From Pseudomonadota bacterium (GTDB taxonomy: Bacteria > Pseudomonadota > Alphaproteobacteria > Sphingomonadales > Sphingomonadaceae), in contig JAKPAG010000054.1 of NCBI GenBank assembly GCA_029779535.1, positions 1 to 64,000 on the forward strand: 64,000 bases of DNA, written 5' to 3'. Below, piece after piece: positions 27,863-36,466 of this stretch. Numbering within the stretch: the stretch's first letter is position 1; every line of letters begins with the position of its first letter. The notes beneath the pieces are model-generated. The model did not search any database, was not told the DNA's origin, and saw only the letters and a program-made list of their open reading frames with translations. The translations under genes were made by a program, and so were the position numbers.

Positions 27863-28618
27863 CTATTCGGCGGTCCAGCCGCCATCCATGCTGATGTTGG
27901 TGCCGGTGATGTTCGCCGCCGCATCGCGGCACAGGAACACCGCCATTTCAGCAACATCGCTGGGCTGGACGAACTTCTTGGTCGGCTGGCGGGTCAGCAG
28001 CACGTCCTGGATCACCTGTTCGCGGGTCATCCCGCGCGCCGCCATCGTATCGGGGATCTGGTTCTCGACCAGAGGCGTCCAGACATAGCCCGGGCTGATG
28101 CAGTTGGCGGTGATGTTGAACGTCGCCAGTTCCAGCGCCAGCGTCTTGGTCAGCCCGGCCAGGCCATGCTTGGCCGAGACATAGGCCGCCTTGTAGGGCG
28201 AGGCGGTGAGCGAGTGCGCGCTGGCGGTGTTGATGATCCGCCCCCAGCCCGCAGCCTTCATGTGCGGGATCGCCAGGCGGCAGGCATCGAACGCCGCCGT
28301 CAGGTTAAGCGCGATGATCATGTCCCACTTGTCGACCGGGAATTCCTCGACCGGGGCGACATGCTGCATCCCGGCATTGTTGACCAGAATGTCGATCGGC
28401 CCGGCCCCGGCCATCAGCGCTTCCACCCCCTCGCGGCGCGACAGGTCGGCCGGCACGTGCACGGCCTGCAATTCGTCGCACAGCCCCGCGATGGTGTCGG
28501 CGTCACCAAACCCGGACAGCACGATCTCGGCCCCTTCGGCCCGCAGGGCCTGGGCAATCGCCAGGCCGATACCCGAAGTGGAACCCGTGACCAGCGCCCG
28601 CTTGCCCGAAAGAAACAT
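27863..28618 (-). CDS. bdhA: D-3-hydroxybutyrate dehydrogenase (SDR)
   Basis: This 251-aa NAD-dependent enzyme interconverts 3-hydroxybutyrate and acetoacetate. SDR motifs are TGSTSGIG (residues 11-18), NNAGMQH (near 85), the catalytic INTASAHS Ser and YKAAYVSAKHG Tyr/Lys (about 145-160), and ISPGYVWTPLVE. The SAHSLTASPYKAAYVSAKHG block and the QPTKKFV near the C-terminus are typical of BDH rather than of FabG. ATG 28618 is preceded by GTTGGAG. With the PHA genes at 59-61 kb it suggests the cell handles hydroxyalkanoate carbon, but the loci are 30 kb apart. Confidence 0.9.
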   Translation of the reverse strand: MFLSGKRALVTGSTSGIGLAIAQALRAEGAEIVLSGFGDADTIAGLCDELQAVHVPADLSRREGVEALMAGAGPIDILVNNAGMQHVAPVEEFPVDKWDMIIALNLTAAFDACRLAIPHMKAAGWGRIINTASAHSLTASPYKAAYVSAKHGLAGLTKTLALELATFNITANCISPGYVWTPLVENQIPDTMAARGMTREQVIQDVLLTRQPTKKFVQPSDVAEMAVFLCRDAAANITGTNISMDGGWTAE

Positions 28619-28707
28619 TCCCGACTCCAACAGTTTGAGGATTTGGCTATAAGTCCGGCCATTGCCGCTGGCTGGCCACTTGTCCAGCCGGCAAGGAGGG
28701 TTACCGC

Positions 28708-29616
28708 ATGCGTCTGGACGATTTTGATCCCAATGCCATCGATGTCGAAGATCAGCGCGGCAAGGGCGGCGGCGGTGGTTTCCAGCTGGGGCGCGGGCGG
28801 CAGGTCGGCTGCGGCACGCTGGTGATCGCGCTGATCGCGGCGGTGGTGTTCGGGATCGACCCCAGCCAGATGCTCGGCGGCCTCGGCCAGACCGGCGATG
28901 CCCCGCAATTGCCGGGTGAGCCAGGCACGGGCCGTTCCAGCGCATCCGGCGCCTCGGGCGCGGTGGAAAGCTGCTCGGTCGATGCCGCCAGCCGCGAAAG
29001 CTGCAATGCGCTGTCCTCGCTCAACAAGACCTGGGAGCCGCTGTTCCGCCAGGCCAGGATCGAATTCCAGCGGCCCAAGCTGGTGTTCTATTCGCAGGCC
29101 GGCAGTTCGGGCTGCGGTTCGGCGCAAAGCGCGATGGGGCCGTTCTATTGCCCCAGCGACCAGGGGATCTACCTCGACACCGATTTCTACCAGCAGATGG
29201 ACCAGCAACTGGGCGCGACCGGCCAGTTTGCCCGCGATTACGTGATCGCCCACGAATACGGCCACCATATCCAGAACCTGCTGGGCATGTCCGACCAGGT
29301 CCATTCGCTGCAACAGCAGAACCCGCGCGCCGCCAACCAGCTGTCGGTGCGGCTGGAACTGCAGGCGGATTGCTATGCCGGCGTCTGGGCCGCGCGCAAC
29401 CGCGACCGGCTGGAACCCGGCGACATGGAAAGCGGCCTGAACGCCGCCCATTCGATCGGGGACGACACCTTGATGAAGGCTGCGGGCCGCCGTCCGGTCG
29501 AAGCCTCGTTCACCCACGGCAGCAGCGAACAGCGCATGTCCTGGCTGCGCAAGGGGCTCGAGACCGGCAACGAGGACGCCTGCGACACCTTTGCCGACAT
29601 CCGGCGGCGTTCCTGA
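28708..29616 (+). CDS. Membrane-anchored neutral zinc metallopeptidase (YpfJ-like)
   Basis: This is a 302-aa protein. A single hydrophobic segment (LVIALIAAVVFGI, residues about 34-46) anchors it, and the rest is periplasmic. The zinc motif HEYGHH (about 183-188) and the downstream LELQADCYAGVWA with the third-ligand region define the YpfJ/DUF pfam04228 family. The N-terminal MRLDDFDPNAIDVEDQRG is also family-typical. A perfect AAGGAGG ribosome site sits 8 nt before the ATG. It is divergent from bdhA. The substrate is unknown. Confidence 0.92.
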   Translation: MRLDDFDPNAIDVEDQRGKGGGGGFQLGRGRQVGCGTLVIALIAAVVFGIDPSQMLGGLGQTGDAPQLPGEPGTGRSSASGASGAVESCSVDAASRESCNALSSLNKTWEPLFRQARIEFQRPKLVFYSQAGSSGCGSAQSAMGPFYCPSDQGIYLDTDFYQQMDQQLGATGQFARDYVIAHEYGHHIQNLLGMSDQVHSLQQQNPRAANQLSVRLELQADCYAGVWAARNRDRLEPGDMESGLNAAHSIGDDTLMKAAGRRPVEASFTHGSSEQRMSWLRKGLETGNEDACDTFADIRRRS

Positions 29617-29650
29617 ACGCTGGCGGCCGGCCGGACGCTGGTGTAACCCC

Positions 29651-30805
29651 ATGCCCATGCGCCTGACCGACTGCCACAACATCGACGACTTCCGCCTCCT
29701 GGCCAAGCAACGTCTGCCCTGGCCAGTGTTCGACTATATCGACGGCGCGGCCGACGACGAGGCGACCAAGGCGCGCAACACCGCCGCCTATGCCAGCGCC
29801 GACCTGGTCCCGGACGTACTGGCCGGGGTGGCGGATATCGACACCAGTTGCACGATCATGGGCCGGCAAAGCGCGCTGCCGCTGATGCTGTCGCCCACCG
29901 CGCTGCAACGCGTGTTCCACTGGCAGGGCGAACGCGCGGTGGCCCGCGCGGCGGAAAAGTTCGGGCTGTGGTGCGGCATTTCCAGCCTGGCGACGGTCAG
30001 CATCGAGGAGATCGGTGCGATGATCTCCACCCCCAAGCTGTTCCAGTTCTATTACCACAAGGACCGCGGCCTGAACCGCAGCATGATCGAGCGCTGCCAG
30101 GCCGCGAAATTCGATGCCATCGCGCTGACAGTCGATACCATCGTTGCAGGCAAGCGCGAACGCTGCGCCCGCAGCGGCTTCACCTCGCCGCCAAAGTTCA
30201 CGCCCGCCTCGTTCCTGTCCTATGCGATGAAGCCCCGGTGGGGTCTGGATTACCTGCTGCGCGAAAAGTTCGCCCTGCCCAATCTCGATACCCATGTGAA
30301 GGAAGGGACTGGCGAGGCGGTGTCGATCGCGGGCTATTTCAACACCATGCTCGACCAGACGCTCGACTGGAAGATGGCCGATCAGCTGCGCGAGGACTGG
30401 GGCGGCAAGTTCTGCCTGAAAGGCGTGATGAGCGTGGCCGATGCGCGCCGCGCGGTGGAAATCGGCGCCGACGCGATCATGATTTCCAACCACGGCGGCC
30501 GCCAGCTCGACGGCAGCCGCGCTCCGTTCGACCAGCTGCGAGAAATCGTCGATGCGGTGGGTGGACGAATCGAGATCATCTGCGATGGCGGGGTGCGGCG
30601 CGGCACCCATGCGCTGAAAAGCCTGTGCGCCGGAGCCACGGCGGCTTCGGGCGGGCGCCTTTACCTTTATGCCCTGGCTGCGGCCGGGCAGGACGGGGTG
30701 GAACGCGCCATCGCCATCCTCAAGGACGAGATCGAGCGCGGCATGAAGCTGATGGGCGTCCACAACGTGGCCGAACTGACCAGCGACCGGCTGCGCTGGC
30801 GCTGA
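29651..30805 (+). CDS. lldD: FMN-dependent alpha-hydroxy-acid dehydrogenase (L-lactate dehydrogenase type)
   Basis: This 384-aa enzyme oxidises L-lactate or a related 2-hydroxyacid to the keto acid. Visible family blocks are FDYIDGAADDE (with the Tyr of the active site), LSPTALQRVFH, SISSLATVS-like SSLATVSIEEI, QFYYHKDRG, KGVMSVADARRA and the catalytic HGGRQLDGSRAP (near 280). ICDGGVRRGTH binds FMN phosphate. I chose ATG 29651 over the in-frame 29591. Lactate, glycolate and mandelate cannot be distinguished reliably here; the length and motifs best fit LldD. Confidence 0.87.
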   Translation: MPMRLTDCHNIDDFRLLAKQRLPWPVFDYIDGAADDEATKARNTAAYASADLVPDVLAGVADIDTSCTIMGRQSALPLMLSPTALQRVFHWQGERAVARAAEKFGLWCGISSLATVSIEEIGAMISTPKLFQFYYHKDRGLNRSMIERCQAAKFDAIALTVDTIVAGKRERCARSGFTSPPKFTPASFLSYAMKPRWGLDYLLREKFALPNLDTHVKEGTGEAVSIAGYFNTMLDQTLDWKMADQLREDWGGKFCLKGVMSVADARRAVEIGADAIMISNHGGRQLDGSRAPFDQLREIVDAVGGRIEIICDGGVRRGTHALKSLCAGATAASGGRLYLYALAAAGQDGVERAIAILKDEIERGMKLMGVHNVAELTSDRLRWR

Positions 30806-30815
30806 ACGCGGCAAA

Positions 30816-30850
30816 GCGGCGGGCAGTATCGCTCAACACCTGCCCGCCGC
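30816..30850. terminator. Hairpin between convergent genes
   Basis: GCGGCGGGCAG (30816-30826) and CTGCCCGCCGC (30840-30850) form a perfect 11-bp stem with a 13-nt loop. It lies between the lldD stop (30805) and the stop of the M56 peptidase gene (30877), and so could end both transcripts. No T-run follows in either direction. Confidence 0.5.
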
Positions 30851-30876
30851 CGCTTCCAGTTCTCAGCGCAAAGGGG

Positions 30877-32370
30877 CTAGCTTTGGCCCTGCCTGGAAAG
30901 CCGTTCGATTTCGCGGTCAAGCTGCTGGACCACGCGCTTGCGGATGTCGGCGGGCAGGCTGTCATCGCCGGCAACCTCATCGCGCGCGCTCCGGATGGCG
31001 GTCAGGGCCTCGGCCCGGCCCGCCCTGGCTTCAGCCATCCCGCGGCGCGCTTCGGCCAGCCCGCGCCGCACTTCGGCGTTGACCTGGGCCGAGATCTGCG
31101 CCGCGTCGGGCAACTCGATCGTCTTGCTGCCGCCGGCGCCGTCGTAAATCGCGATTCGGCGCAGCTTGCCGGGCCCATCCGGCGCGGCGGGCGGCTCGGG
31201 CGCTTCGGGCGGCTGCGGCGGTGCGGGCGGTTCGGGCAGCGTGCGCAGGGCCAGGTCGATCTTCTGCTCGATCTCGGCGTCGGTCAGGGCCTTGTCGGTC
31301 TTGAACACCACGGTCTTGCCGCCGCGCTCGATCACGCGGGTCTTGAGCCTGGATCCGTCGGTCCATGCCCCGCCCTGCCTTTCGACAATGACGATGCGGT
31401 GCTGCTTGCCCGCCGCCTGGGCCAGCGGCGCGGCGGGCGGCGTCGGGGCCGCAGGGGGCAGAGGCAGGTCATCGGCGGCGTAGGACAGCGTAGCGGTAAG
31501 CGGCAGGGCCAGCACGGCGCTGGCAATCAGGGCGCGGCCCGCCTGGCGGCGGCGCGGGCTGTGGTCTGACATGGTCAGGCTCCTCAAACGGTGGATCACG
31601 CTCGCTTCCCCCAGGACCGGACAGGCCATCGGGGCGGCAAGCGCAAGGCGGGGTGATTGAGCGAATGTGGCGATCAGCTGGCCATAGGCGGCGCGCAGCT
31701 GCGGGGTGGCGCCGGCCATGACGCGCGCATCGCAGGCCGCCTCCTGGTCACGGCGCAGCGCGCGCCAGCCCAGCCAGGCCAGCGGATTGAACCAGTGCAG
31801 CGCGAGCAGCGGCTGCATGGCAAGATTGACGGCGAGGTCGCGCGCGGCGTGGTGTTCCAGCTCGTGCGCGATGGCCAGGTCGCGGCCCAGCCGGTCCGGC
31901 CGGTCCATGAAGCCGATCGGCAGCGCGACCACCTTGTCACGCACGCCGAATGCCACGGGCGCCTGGGTAGCCGGACTTTCAACCAGGCGGACATCGCCCA
32001 CCTGCCCCACCGGCACGGCCCCGCCCAGCAGCAGCCGGCGCATCGCGGCATAGCCCCACAGCCGCCACAGCGCGAAAATCATGGCCCCGGCCAACCACGC
32101 GGCCAGCAGCAGCGCGGTCCAGTCCGGCCCGGCAGGCGCCCCCTCGGCCAGGACGGTCACCGGCAGATCGGTGAGCGCAGGCGCGGCGGCCAGCTGCGGC
32201 CCAGGCTGCGCCGGCAGCACCAGCGGCGGCAGGACCAGGCGCAGCAAGGGCAGCGCCCACAGCGCATAGGCCAGCCCGGCTCCAAACAGCCGCGCCACCG
32301 GACGGCGCAGCACCAGCACCAGCGCGATCAGCGCGCCAGTGGCCAGCAGGGTGTCGACCAGCCAGCTCAC
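30877..32370 (-). CDS. M56-family (BlaR1-like) membrane metallopeptidase without a penicillin sensor
   Basis: In this 497-aa protein several N-terminal helices (about 1-40 and 80-110) precede the cytosolic zinc protease motif AHELEHHAARD (near 170) and the RRDQEAACDA ligand region (near 208). A further membrane helix lies at about 283-302. Beyond it BlaR1 would have a beta-lactam sensor domain; here there is a ~190-aa region with Pro/Ala-rich stretches and an Arg/Glu/Ala-rich predicted coiled coil. The start is GTG 32370, overlapping the stop of the BlaI-like gene (GTGA), as in classical blaI-blaR1 pairs. It presumably cleaves the repressor on an unknown periplasmic signal. Confidence 0.87.
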   Translation of the reverse strand: MSWLVDTLLATGALIALVLVLRRPVARLFGAGLAYALWALPLLRLVLPPLVLPAQPGPQLAAAPALTDLPVTVLAEGAPAGPDWTALLLAAWLAGAMIFALWRLWGYAAMRRLLLGGAVPVGQVGDVRLVESPATQAPVAFGVRDKVVALPIGFMDRPDRLGRDLAIAHELEHHAARDLAVNLAMQPLLALHWFNPLAWLGWRALRRDQEAACDARVMAGATPQLRAAYGQLIATFAQSPRLALAAPMACPVLGEASVIHRLRSLTMSDHSPRRRQAGRALIASAVLALPLTATLSYAADDLPLPPAAPTPPAAPLAQAAGKQHRIVIVERQGGAWTDGSRLKTRVIERGGKTVVFKTDKALTDAEIEQKIDLALRTLPEPPAPPQPPEAPEPPAAPDGPGKLRRIAIYDGAGGSKTIELPDAAQISAQVNAEVRRGLAEARRGMAEARAGRAEALTAIRSARDEVAGDDSLPADIRKRVVQQLDREIERLSRQGQS

Positions 32371-32753
32371 TTGCGCAGCTCCCTCAGCAGGCGTTCGATT
32401 TCCGACAGGTCACTGTCACTCAGCGCTTCGCGTTCCGCCAGATGGGCGAACAGGCCGGCAGCACTGCCGCCGAACAGCCGGTCCACCAGGCGCCGCGATT
32501 CGCCGGTGGCATAGTCGGCCCGGGCAATCAGCGGGCGATAGAGGAACCGCTTGCCTTGCGGCTCAGTCGCCACGGCCTGCTTGGTCACCAGGCGCGACAG
32601 CAGCGTCTTGACCGTCGGCAGGCTCCACCCGCGCGCAGGGGCGACCACATCGGCTACTTCGTTCGCAGTCAGCGGACTGCGCTGCCACAGCGCCTCCATC
32701 ACCGCCTGCTCGGCCTCGGTAATCCGTTCCCCACCCTGCGGCTCTGCGGCCAT
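32367..32753 (-). CDS. BlaI/MecI/CopY-type transcriptional repressor
   Basis: This 128-aa winged-helix repressor has a DNA-binding domain at about 10-75 (ITEAEQAVMEALWQ..LTANEVADVV, WSLPTVKTLLSRLV, YRPLIARADY) and a C-terminal dimerisation and cleavage helix region. I chose the ATG at 32753 because AAAGG lies about 8 nt before it; the ATG at 32768 is inside the likely transcript start. The downstream M56 peptidase gene overlaps it by four bases. Two TACA/TGTA operator copies lie directly upstream (32771-32798), so autoregulation is likely. Confidence 0.9.
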   Translation of the reverse strand: MAAEPQGGERITEAEQAVMEALWQRSPLTANEVADVVAPARGWSLPTVKTLLSRLVTKQAVATEPQGKRFLYRPLIARADYATGESRRLVDRLFGGSAAGLFAHLAEREALSDSDLSEIERLLRELRK

Positions 32754-32770
32754 CACTGCACCTTTCATGC

Positions 32771-32798
32771 TTACACCTGTAATCGACTACGGATGTAA
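32771..32798 (-). promoter_or_regulatory. BlaI-type operator (two dyads) overlapping the blaI-like promoter
   Basis: TTACACCTGTAA (32771-32782) is a perfect dyad of the TACA-N2-TGTA type bound by BlaI/MecI. A second, imperfect dyad TACGGATGTA lies at 32788-32797. On the minus strand they overlap a -35-like TTTACA and a -10-like TGTAAG about 18 bp apart. Bound repressor would therefore block its own promoter. Confidence 0.65.
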
Positions 32799-32877
32799 AC
32801 ATGAAGCGTGGATGAACGCAAGCAGACCATCGACCAGCGCCGTTCGACGGGGGATGAACGGCAATCAGGTCAACGGA

Positions 32878-33606
32878 CTAGCCGCCGTGATGGTGCCGCC
32901 GATGGCAGTTCGGACAGACGGCAATGGCATTGTCCGGGGTATCAGCGCCCCCATGCGCCAGTTGCACGACGTGGTGCACTTCCAGATAAGGCGTGCCATC
33001 GCTGGCCCGGCGGAACGGCGCCGGATTGCGGCAGGATTCGCAGTGGCCGGCCGCGCGAAGCAGCACTTCGGCCACCACGGCGGCGCTGCGCTGATAGACC
33101 TTGACCTGAGCCACGCTGACTTTCGGAAGGGTTCCCGGCTGCGGCAGGAGCGCCCGGCGCCTGGCGGCCGGCGCAGCCATCAAGGCGGCGACCTCCTGTT
33201 CGAAGGCGGCTGACAGGTCATCCAACCCGAGCGGCGCATCCGGCAACGCGGCCAGCCACTTGTCCCGCACCGCCCTCAGCTTGTGCAGGGTTACCGGGCG
33301 GATGCCCTCGTAGTAAGTCAGGTGCTGATCGAGCGCGGAAACCGCCCTGGCCAGCCCAGCCGGCCCGGCGGCCGCGTGAATTCCGGCCAGATAGATGTCT
33401 GCCGCCGGGGCGCTGATCGAGCGGGTAAAGCGCTGCCCGTCCAGCATCGCCTTGAGCACTTGCAGCAGGTCGCCTGCCGAAACCGGGTTGATGGCGTGCT
33501 GTCCGGCCAGCAGTTCGATGGCCTTCTGCCGGCCCAGCTTGCCCGCCAGCCAGTCCATCCCGGTCGTGAAGGCAGCAGAGACTTGTTCGTTGGTGATGAT
33601 CGCCAC
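32878..33606 (-). CDS. HNH endonuclease
   Basis: This is a 242-aa protein. The C-terminal ~60 residues hold a zinc-binding HNH nuclease: CESC (near 190), LEVHHVVQLAHGG (the catalytic His pair), then DNAIAVCPNCHRRHHHGG with the Asn and the second Cys pair. The N-terminal ~170 residues are helical and match nothing I recognise; similar layouts occur in McrA-like or McrBC-associated HNH proteins that cut modified DNA. The start is GTG 33606 with GGAGTGAAC upstream. It stands alone, with no methylase or other defence gene nearby, between the blaI pair and the sdh operon. Confidence 0.85.
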   Translation of the reverse strand: MAIITNEQVSAAFTTGMDWLAGKLGRQKAIELLAGQHAINPVSAGDLLQVLKAMLDGQRFTRSISAPAADIYLAGIHAAAGPAGLARAVSALDQHLTYYEGIRPVTLHKLRAVRDKWLAALPDAPLGLDDLSAAFEQEVAALMAAPAARRRALLPQPGTLPKVSVAQVKVYQRSAAVVAEVLLRAAGHCESCRNPAPFRRASDGTPYLEVHHVVQLAHGGADTPDNAIAVCPNCHRRHHHGG

Positions 33607-33637
33607 GGTTCACTCCAACCGATCGCAACGGGATGGA

Positions 33638-34258
33638 TCAGGCCTCGGGATCGGGTTCAACCTGGTATTTCGGCGGCACCGCGCTTTGCCCGAGCGATTC
33701 TTCGCTGAACAGGGCGTCGTCTGCCCTATCCTGCAGTGCGACGATCCAGCCGGTCAGGCGCGGGCCGGTATCGACCGGGTCGATCCCGAAGGTCAGCAGC
33801 ACTCCATCGGGGCTGACCGTATAGGTTCGCACCATTTCGGCGCCCACCAGCCGCAGCGCCGTTGCCAGGCCCGGTGCCGCGAAGCGGTGCGCGATCTGGC
33901 CGGTCACTTCGGCCGACAGGACCGCGCCGTTCGCATCAATCCCGCAGGCGGAGCGGGCCACTTCGGGGGCGCGGCGCAATTCGCCGGTCATCACGTTGAA
34001 ATGGGTTCCGGTGCCATCGGCGCAATTGGCCACGATCCGGTCGCGCGGGGTTTCCACGCGGTGCATCGGGCCCTTGTGGAATTCAGCCGACCATTCCGCG
34101 ATGGTCCCCCCGTCCGGCAGGGTGATGACGTTCCAGAAATAGGCGCTGTAGGTCGCGCGCGTCGTGCGGGTCCGGGCAATCACCTCGTCCGCGGTTGCAG
34201 TCGGGGCCGCATCGCCGGTCGCCAAGGCGGCGAGCAGCAGTGCGGCCCCGATTGCCAA
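33638..34258 (-). CDS. Exported hypothetical protein behind sdhA
   Basis: This is a 206-aa protein of unknown function. The only available start is TTG 34258, one base after the sdhA stop, so it is almost certainly co-translated with sdhA. The N-terminus (MAIGAALLLAALATGDAAP) is a short hydrophobic signal-like stretch with a weak charged region. The mature part contains YSAYFWNVITLPDGG, two Cys (ANCADG and SACGID) that could form a disulfide, and a C-terminal acidic tail. No catalytic motif is recognised. In this position one expects sdhB, which is not present. Confidence 0.7.
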   Translation of the reverse strand: MAIGAALLLAALATGDAAPTATADEVIARTRTTRATYSAYFWNVITLPDGGTIAEWSAEFHKGPMHRVETPRDRIVANCADGTGTHFNVMTGELRRAPEVARSACGIDANGAVLSAEVTGQIAHRFAAPGLATALRLVGAEMVRTYTVSPDGVLLTFGIDPVDTGPRLTGWIVALQDRADDALFSEESLGQSAVPPKYQVEPDPEA

Positions 34259-34259
34259 A

Positions 34260-36068
34260 TCAGTACACCCGCTTCTTGGGCTTGATGTACTCGACGTCGT
34301 CGGTCAGCGTGAATTCGTGGACCGGACGATAGTCGATCCGGACTTCGCCACCCTGGCCGCCCCAGCCGTTGAACCAGGCGGCAGTGTGCTTCATCCATTC
34401 GGCGTCGTTGCGATCGGGGAAATCCTCGTGCGCGTGAGCGCCGCGGCTTTCCTTGCGGTTGTGCGCGCCGTGCAGCGTCACGCTGGCCTGGCTGATCAGG
34501 TTGTCCAGTTCCAGCGTCTCAATCAGGTCGCTGTTCCAGATCAGCGAACGGTCGGACACGTGGATGTCCTGCATCTGCTTGTAGGTTTCGGCCAGCTTGA
34601 CCTTGCCTTCGGCCATCAACTCGTCCGTGCGGAACACGGCGGCGTGCTGGCTCATCGTGCGCTGCATCGCGGTGCGCACTTCGGCGGTCGGCGAACCGCC
34701 CTTGGCATGGCGGAAGTGATCGAGGCGGGTCAGCGCCAGATCGGCGCTGTCCTTGGGCAACTCGTTGTGAGCGGTGTCCGGCTTGATCAGTTCCTTGAGG
34801 CGGTGACCCGCCGCGCGGCCGAACACCACCAGGTCGATCAGCGAGTTGGAACCGAGGCGGTTGGCGCCGTGAACCGACACACAGGCCGCTTCGCCGACCG
34901 CGAACAGGCCGGGGACCACCGTTTCCGGGTTGCCATCGGCACCGATGGTGACGACTTCGCCGTGGTAATTCGTCGGAATGCCGCCCATGTTGTAGTGGAC
35001 GGTCGGGACGACCGGGAGCGGCTGGCGGGTCAGGTCGACGCCGGCAAAGATCTTGCCGCTTTCGGTGATGCCCGGCAGGCGTTCCGCCAGCACCTTGGGA
35101 TCGATGTGATCGAGGTGCAGGTAGATGTGGTCCTTGTGCGGGCCAACGCCGCGCCCTTCGCGGATTTCCATCGCCATCGAGCGCGACACGACGTCGCGGC
35201 TGGCCAGGTCCTTGGCGCTGGGGGCATAGCGCTCCATGAAGCGCTCGCCTTCGGAGTTGGTGAGGTAGCCGCCCTCGCCGCGCGCGCCTTCGGTGATCAG
35301 CACGCCCGCGCCGTAGATCCCGGTGGGGTGGAACTGCACGAATTCCATGTCCTGCAGCGGCAGGCCGGCGCGCAGCACCATCCCGCCGCCGTCGCCGGTG
35401 CAGGTGTGGGCCGAAGTGGCGGTGTAGTAGCTACGGCCATAACCGCCGGTGGCGAGCACCACGGCATGGCTCTTGAAGCGGTGGATCGAACCATCGTCCA
35501 TGCACATGGCGATCACGCCGCGGCACTGGCCGTTCTCCATGATCAGGTCGATCGCGAAGTATTCGATGAAGAAGTCGGCGGCGTACTTCAGGCTCTGCTG
35601 GTAGAGCGCGTGGAGCATGGCGTGGCCGGTGCGGTCCGCCGCGGCGCAGGTGCGCTGCACCGGCGGGCCTTCACCCATGTTCTGCATGTGGCCGCCGAAC
35701 GGGCGCTGGTAGATCGTGCCATCGGCGTTGCGCGAAAACGGCACGCCGGCGTGTTCCAGTTCGTAAACCGCCTGGGGCGCTTCGCGCACCATGTATTCGA
35801 TCGCGTCCTGGTCGCCCAGCCAGTCCGACCCCTTGACGGTGTCGTACATGTGCCAGGTCCAGTGATCGGGCGTGTTGTTCTTGAGGCTGGCGGCGATGCC
35901 GCCCTGTGCGGCCACGGTGTGGCTGCGGGTCGGGAACACCTTGGTGATGCAGGCGGTCTTCAGCCCGGCCTCGGCGCTGCCCATGGTGGCGCGCAGGCCC
36001 GAGCCGCCGGCCCCGACAACCACGGTGTCATAGGTGTGGTCGATGATCTTGTAAGCGGGCGCGTTCAT
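34260..36068 (-). CDS. sdhA: Succinate dehydrogenase flavoprotein subunit
   Basis: This 602-aa catalytic subunit of complex II oxidises succinate to fumarate. The N-terminal FAD motif [12 protein letters not shown], the covalent flavin His in [11 protein letters not shown] (near 49), the active-site [11 protein letters not shown] and GARGEGG region, and [14 protein letters not shown] near 405 are all standard. It starts one base after sdhD. Downstream there is an exported hypothetical gene instead of the iron-sulfur subunit gene sdhB. The enzyme must therefore draw SdhB from another locus. Confidence 0.97.
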   Translation of the reverse strand: MNAPAYKIIDHTYDTVVVGAGGSGLRATMGSAEAGLKTACITKVFPTRSHTVAAQGGIAASLKNNTPDHWTWHMYDTVKGSDWLGDQDAIEYMVREAPQAVYELEHAGVPFSRNADGTIYQRPFGGHMQNMGEGPPVQRTCAAADRTGHAMLHALYQQSLKYAADFFIEYFAIDLIMENGQCRGVIAMCMDDGSIHRFKSHAVVLATGGYGRSYYTATSAHTCTGDGGGMVLRAGLPLQDMEFVQFHPTGIYGAGVLITEGARGEGGYLTNSEGERFMERYAPSAKDLASRDVVSRSMAMEIREGRGVGPHKDHIYLHLDHIDPKVLAERLPGITESGKIFAGVDLTRQPLPVVPTVHYNMGGIPTNYHGEVVTIGADGNPETVVPGLFAVGEAACVSVHGANRLGSNSLIDLVVFGRAAGHRLKELIKPDTAHNELPKDSADLALTRLDHFRHAKGGSPTAEVRTAMQRTMSQHAAVFRTDELMAEGKVKLAETYKQMQDIHVSDRSLIWNSDLIETLELDNLISQASVTLHGAHNRKESRGAHAHEDFPDRNDAEWMKHTAAWFNGWGGQGGEVRIDYRPVHEFTLTDDVEYIKPKKRVY

Positions 36069-36069
36069 C

Positions 36070-36453
36070 TCAATGGGCTCCCAGCGCGATGCGGACGACG
36101 CTCAGCAGGCCGAACACGGCCCCGGCGACAGTGACGAGGTTGAGCGCGATCATCGCGCCGACCTTGTTGGCTTCCTCGTGCAGATAGTCTTCGATCACCA
36201 CCTGCAGGCCCAGGCGGGCGTGCCAGAAGGTCGATATCACGAACAGCACCAGGCAGGTCGCGGGGACCGGCTGGGCCGCCCATTCGCGCACCGTGGCGAA
36301 ATCATAGGCGTGCAGGCCCAGCAGCGAGAAGACCAGCCACAGCGACAGCACCAGGTTGCCCACGGCGGTATAGCGCTGGACCAGCCAGTGATGCGTGCCC
36401 GAATGCGCCGAACCCAGCGCGCGGACGCGGCCGATGGAAGTTCCGTTACCCAT
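36070..36453 (-). CDS. sdhD: Succinate dehydrogenase membrane anchor subunit
   Basis: This is a 127-aa protein with three membrane helices (about 30-50, 60-80 and 98-120). The block [24 protein letters not shown] carries the conserved His and Asp-Tyr of the quinone/haem site. It anchors SdhAB to the inner membrane together with SdhC. It lies between sdhC (13 bp gap) and sdhA (1 bp gap), in the normal sdhCDA order. Confidence 0.93.
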   Translation of the reverse strand: MGNGTSIGRVRALGSAHSGTHHWLVQRYTAVGNLVLSLWLVFSLLGLHAYDFATVREWAAQPVPATCLVLFVISTFWHARLGLQVVIEDYLHEEANKVGAMIALNLVTVAGAVFGLLSVVRIALGAH

Positions 36454-36466
36454 CTTGTCGTCTCCT

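Noticed and set aside
32367..33606. A defence or mobile island made of the HNH and blaI/M56 genes
   Set aside because: No integrase, terminal repeats, tRNA attachment site or composition break was visible around them.
34164..36134. A 656-codon plus-strand open frame opposite sdhA
   Set aside because: It is antisense to sdhA, whose motifs are unambiguous.
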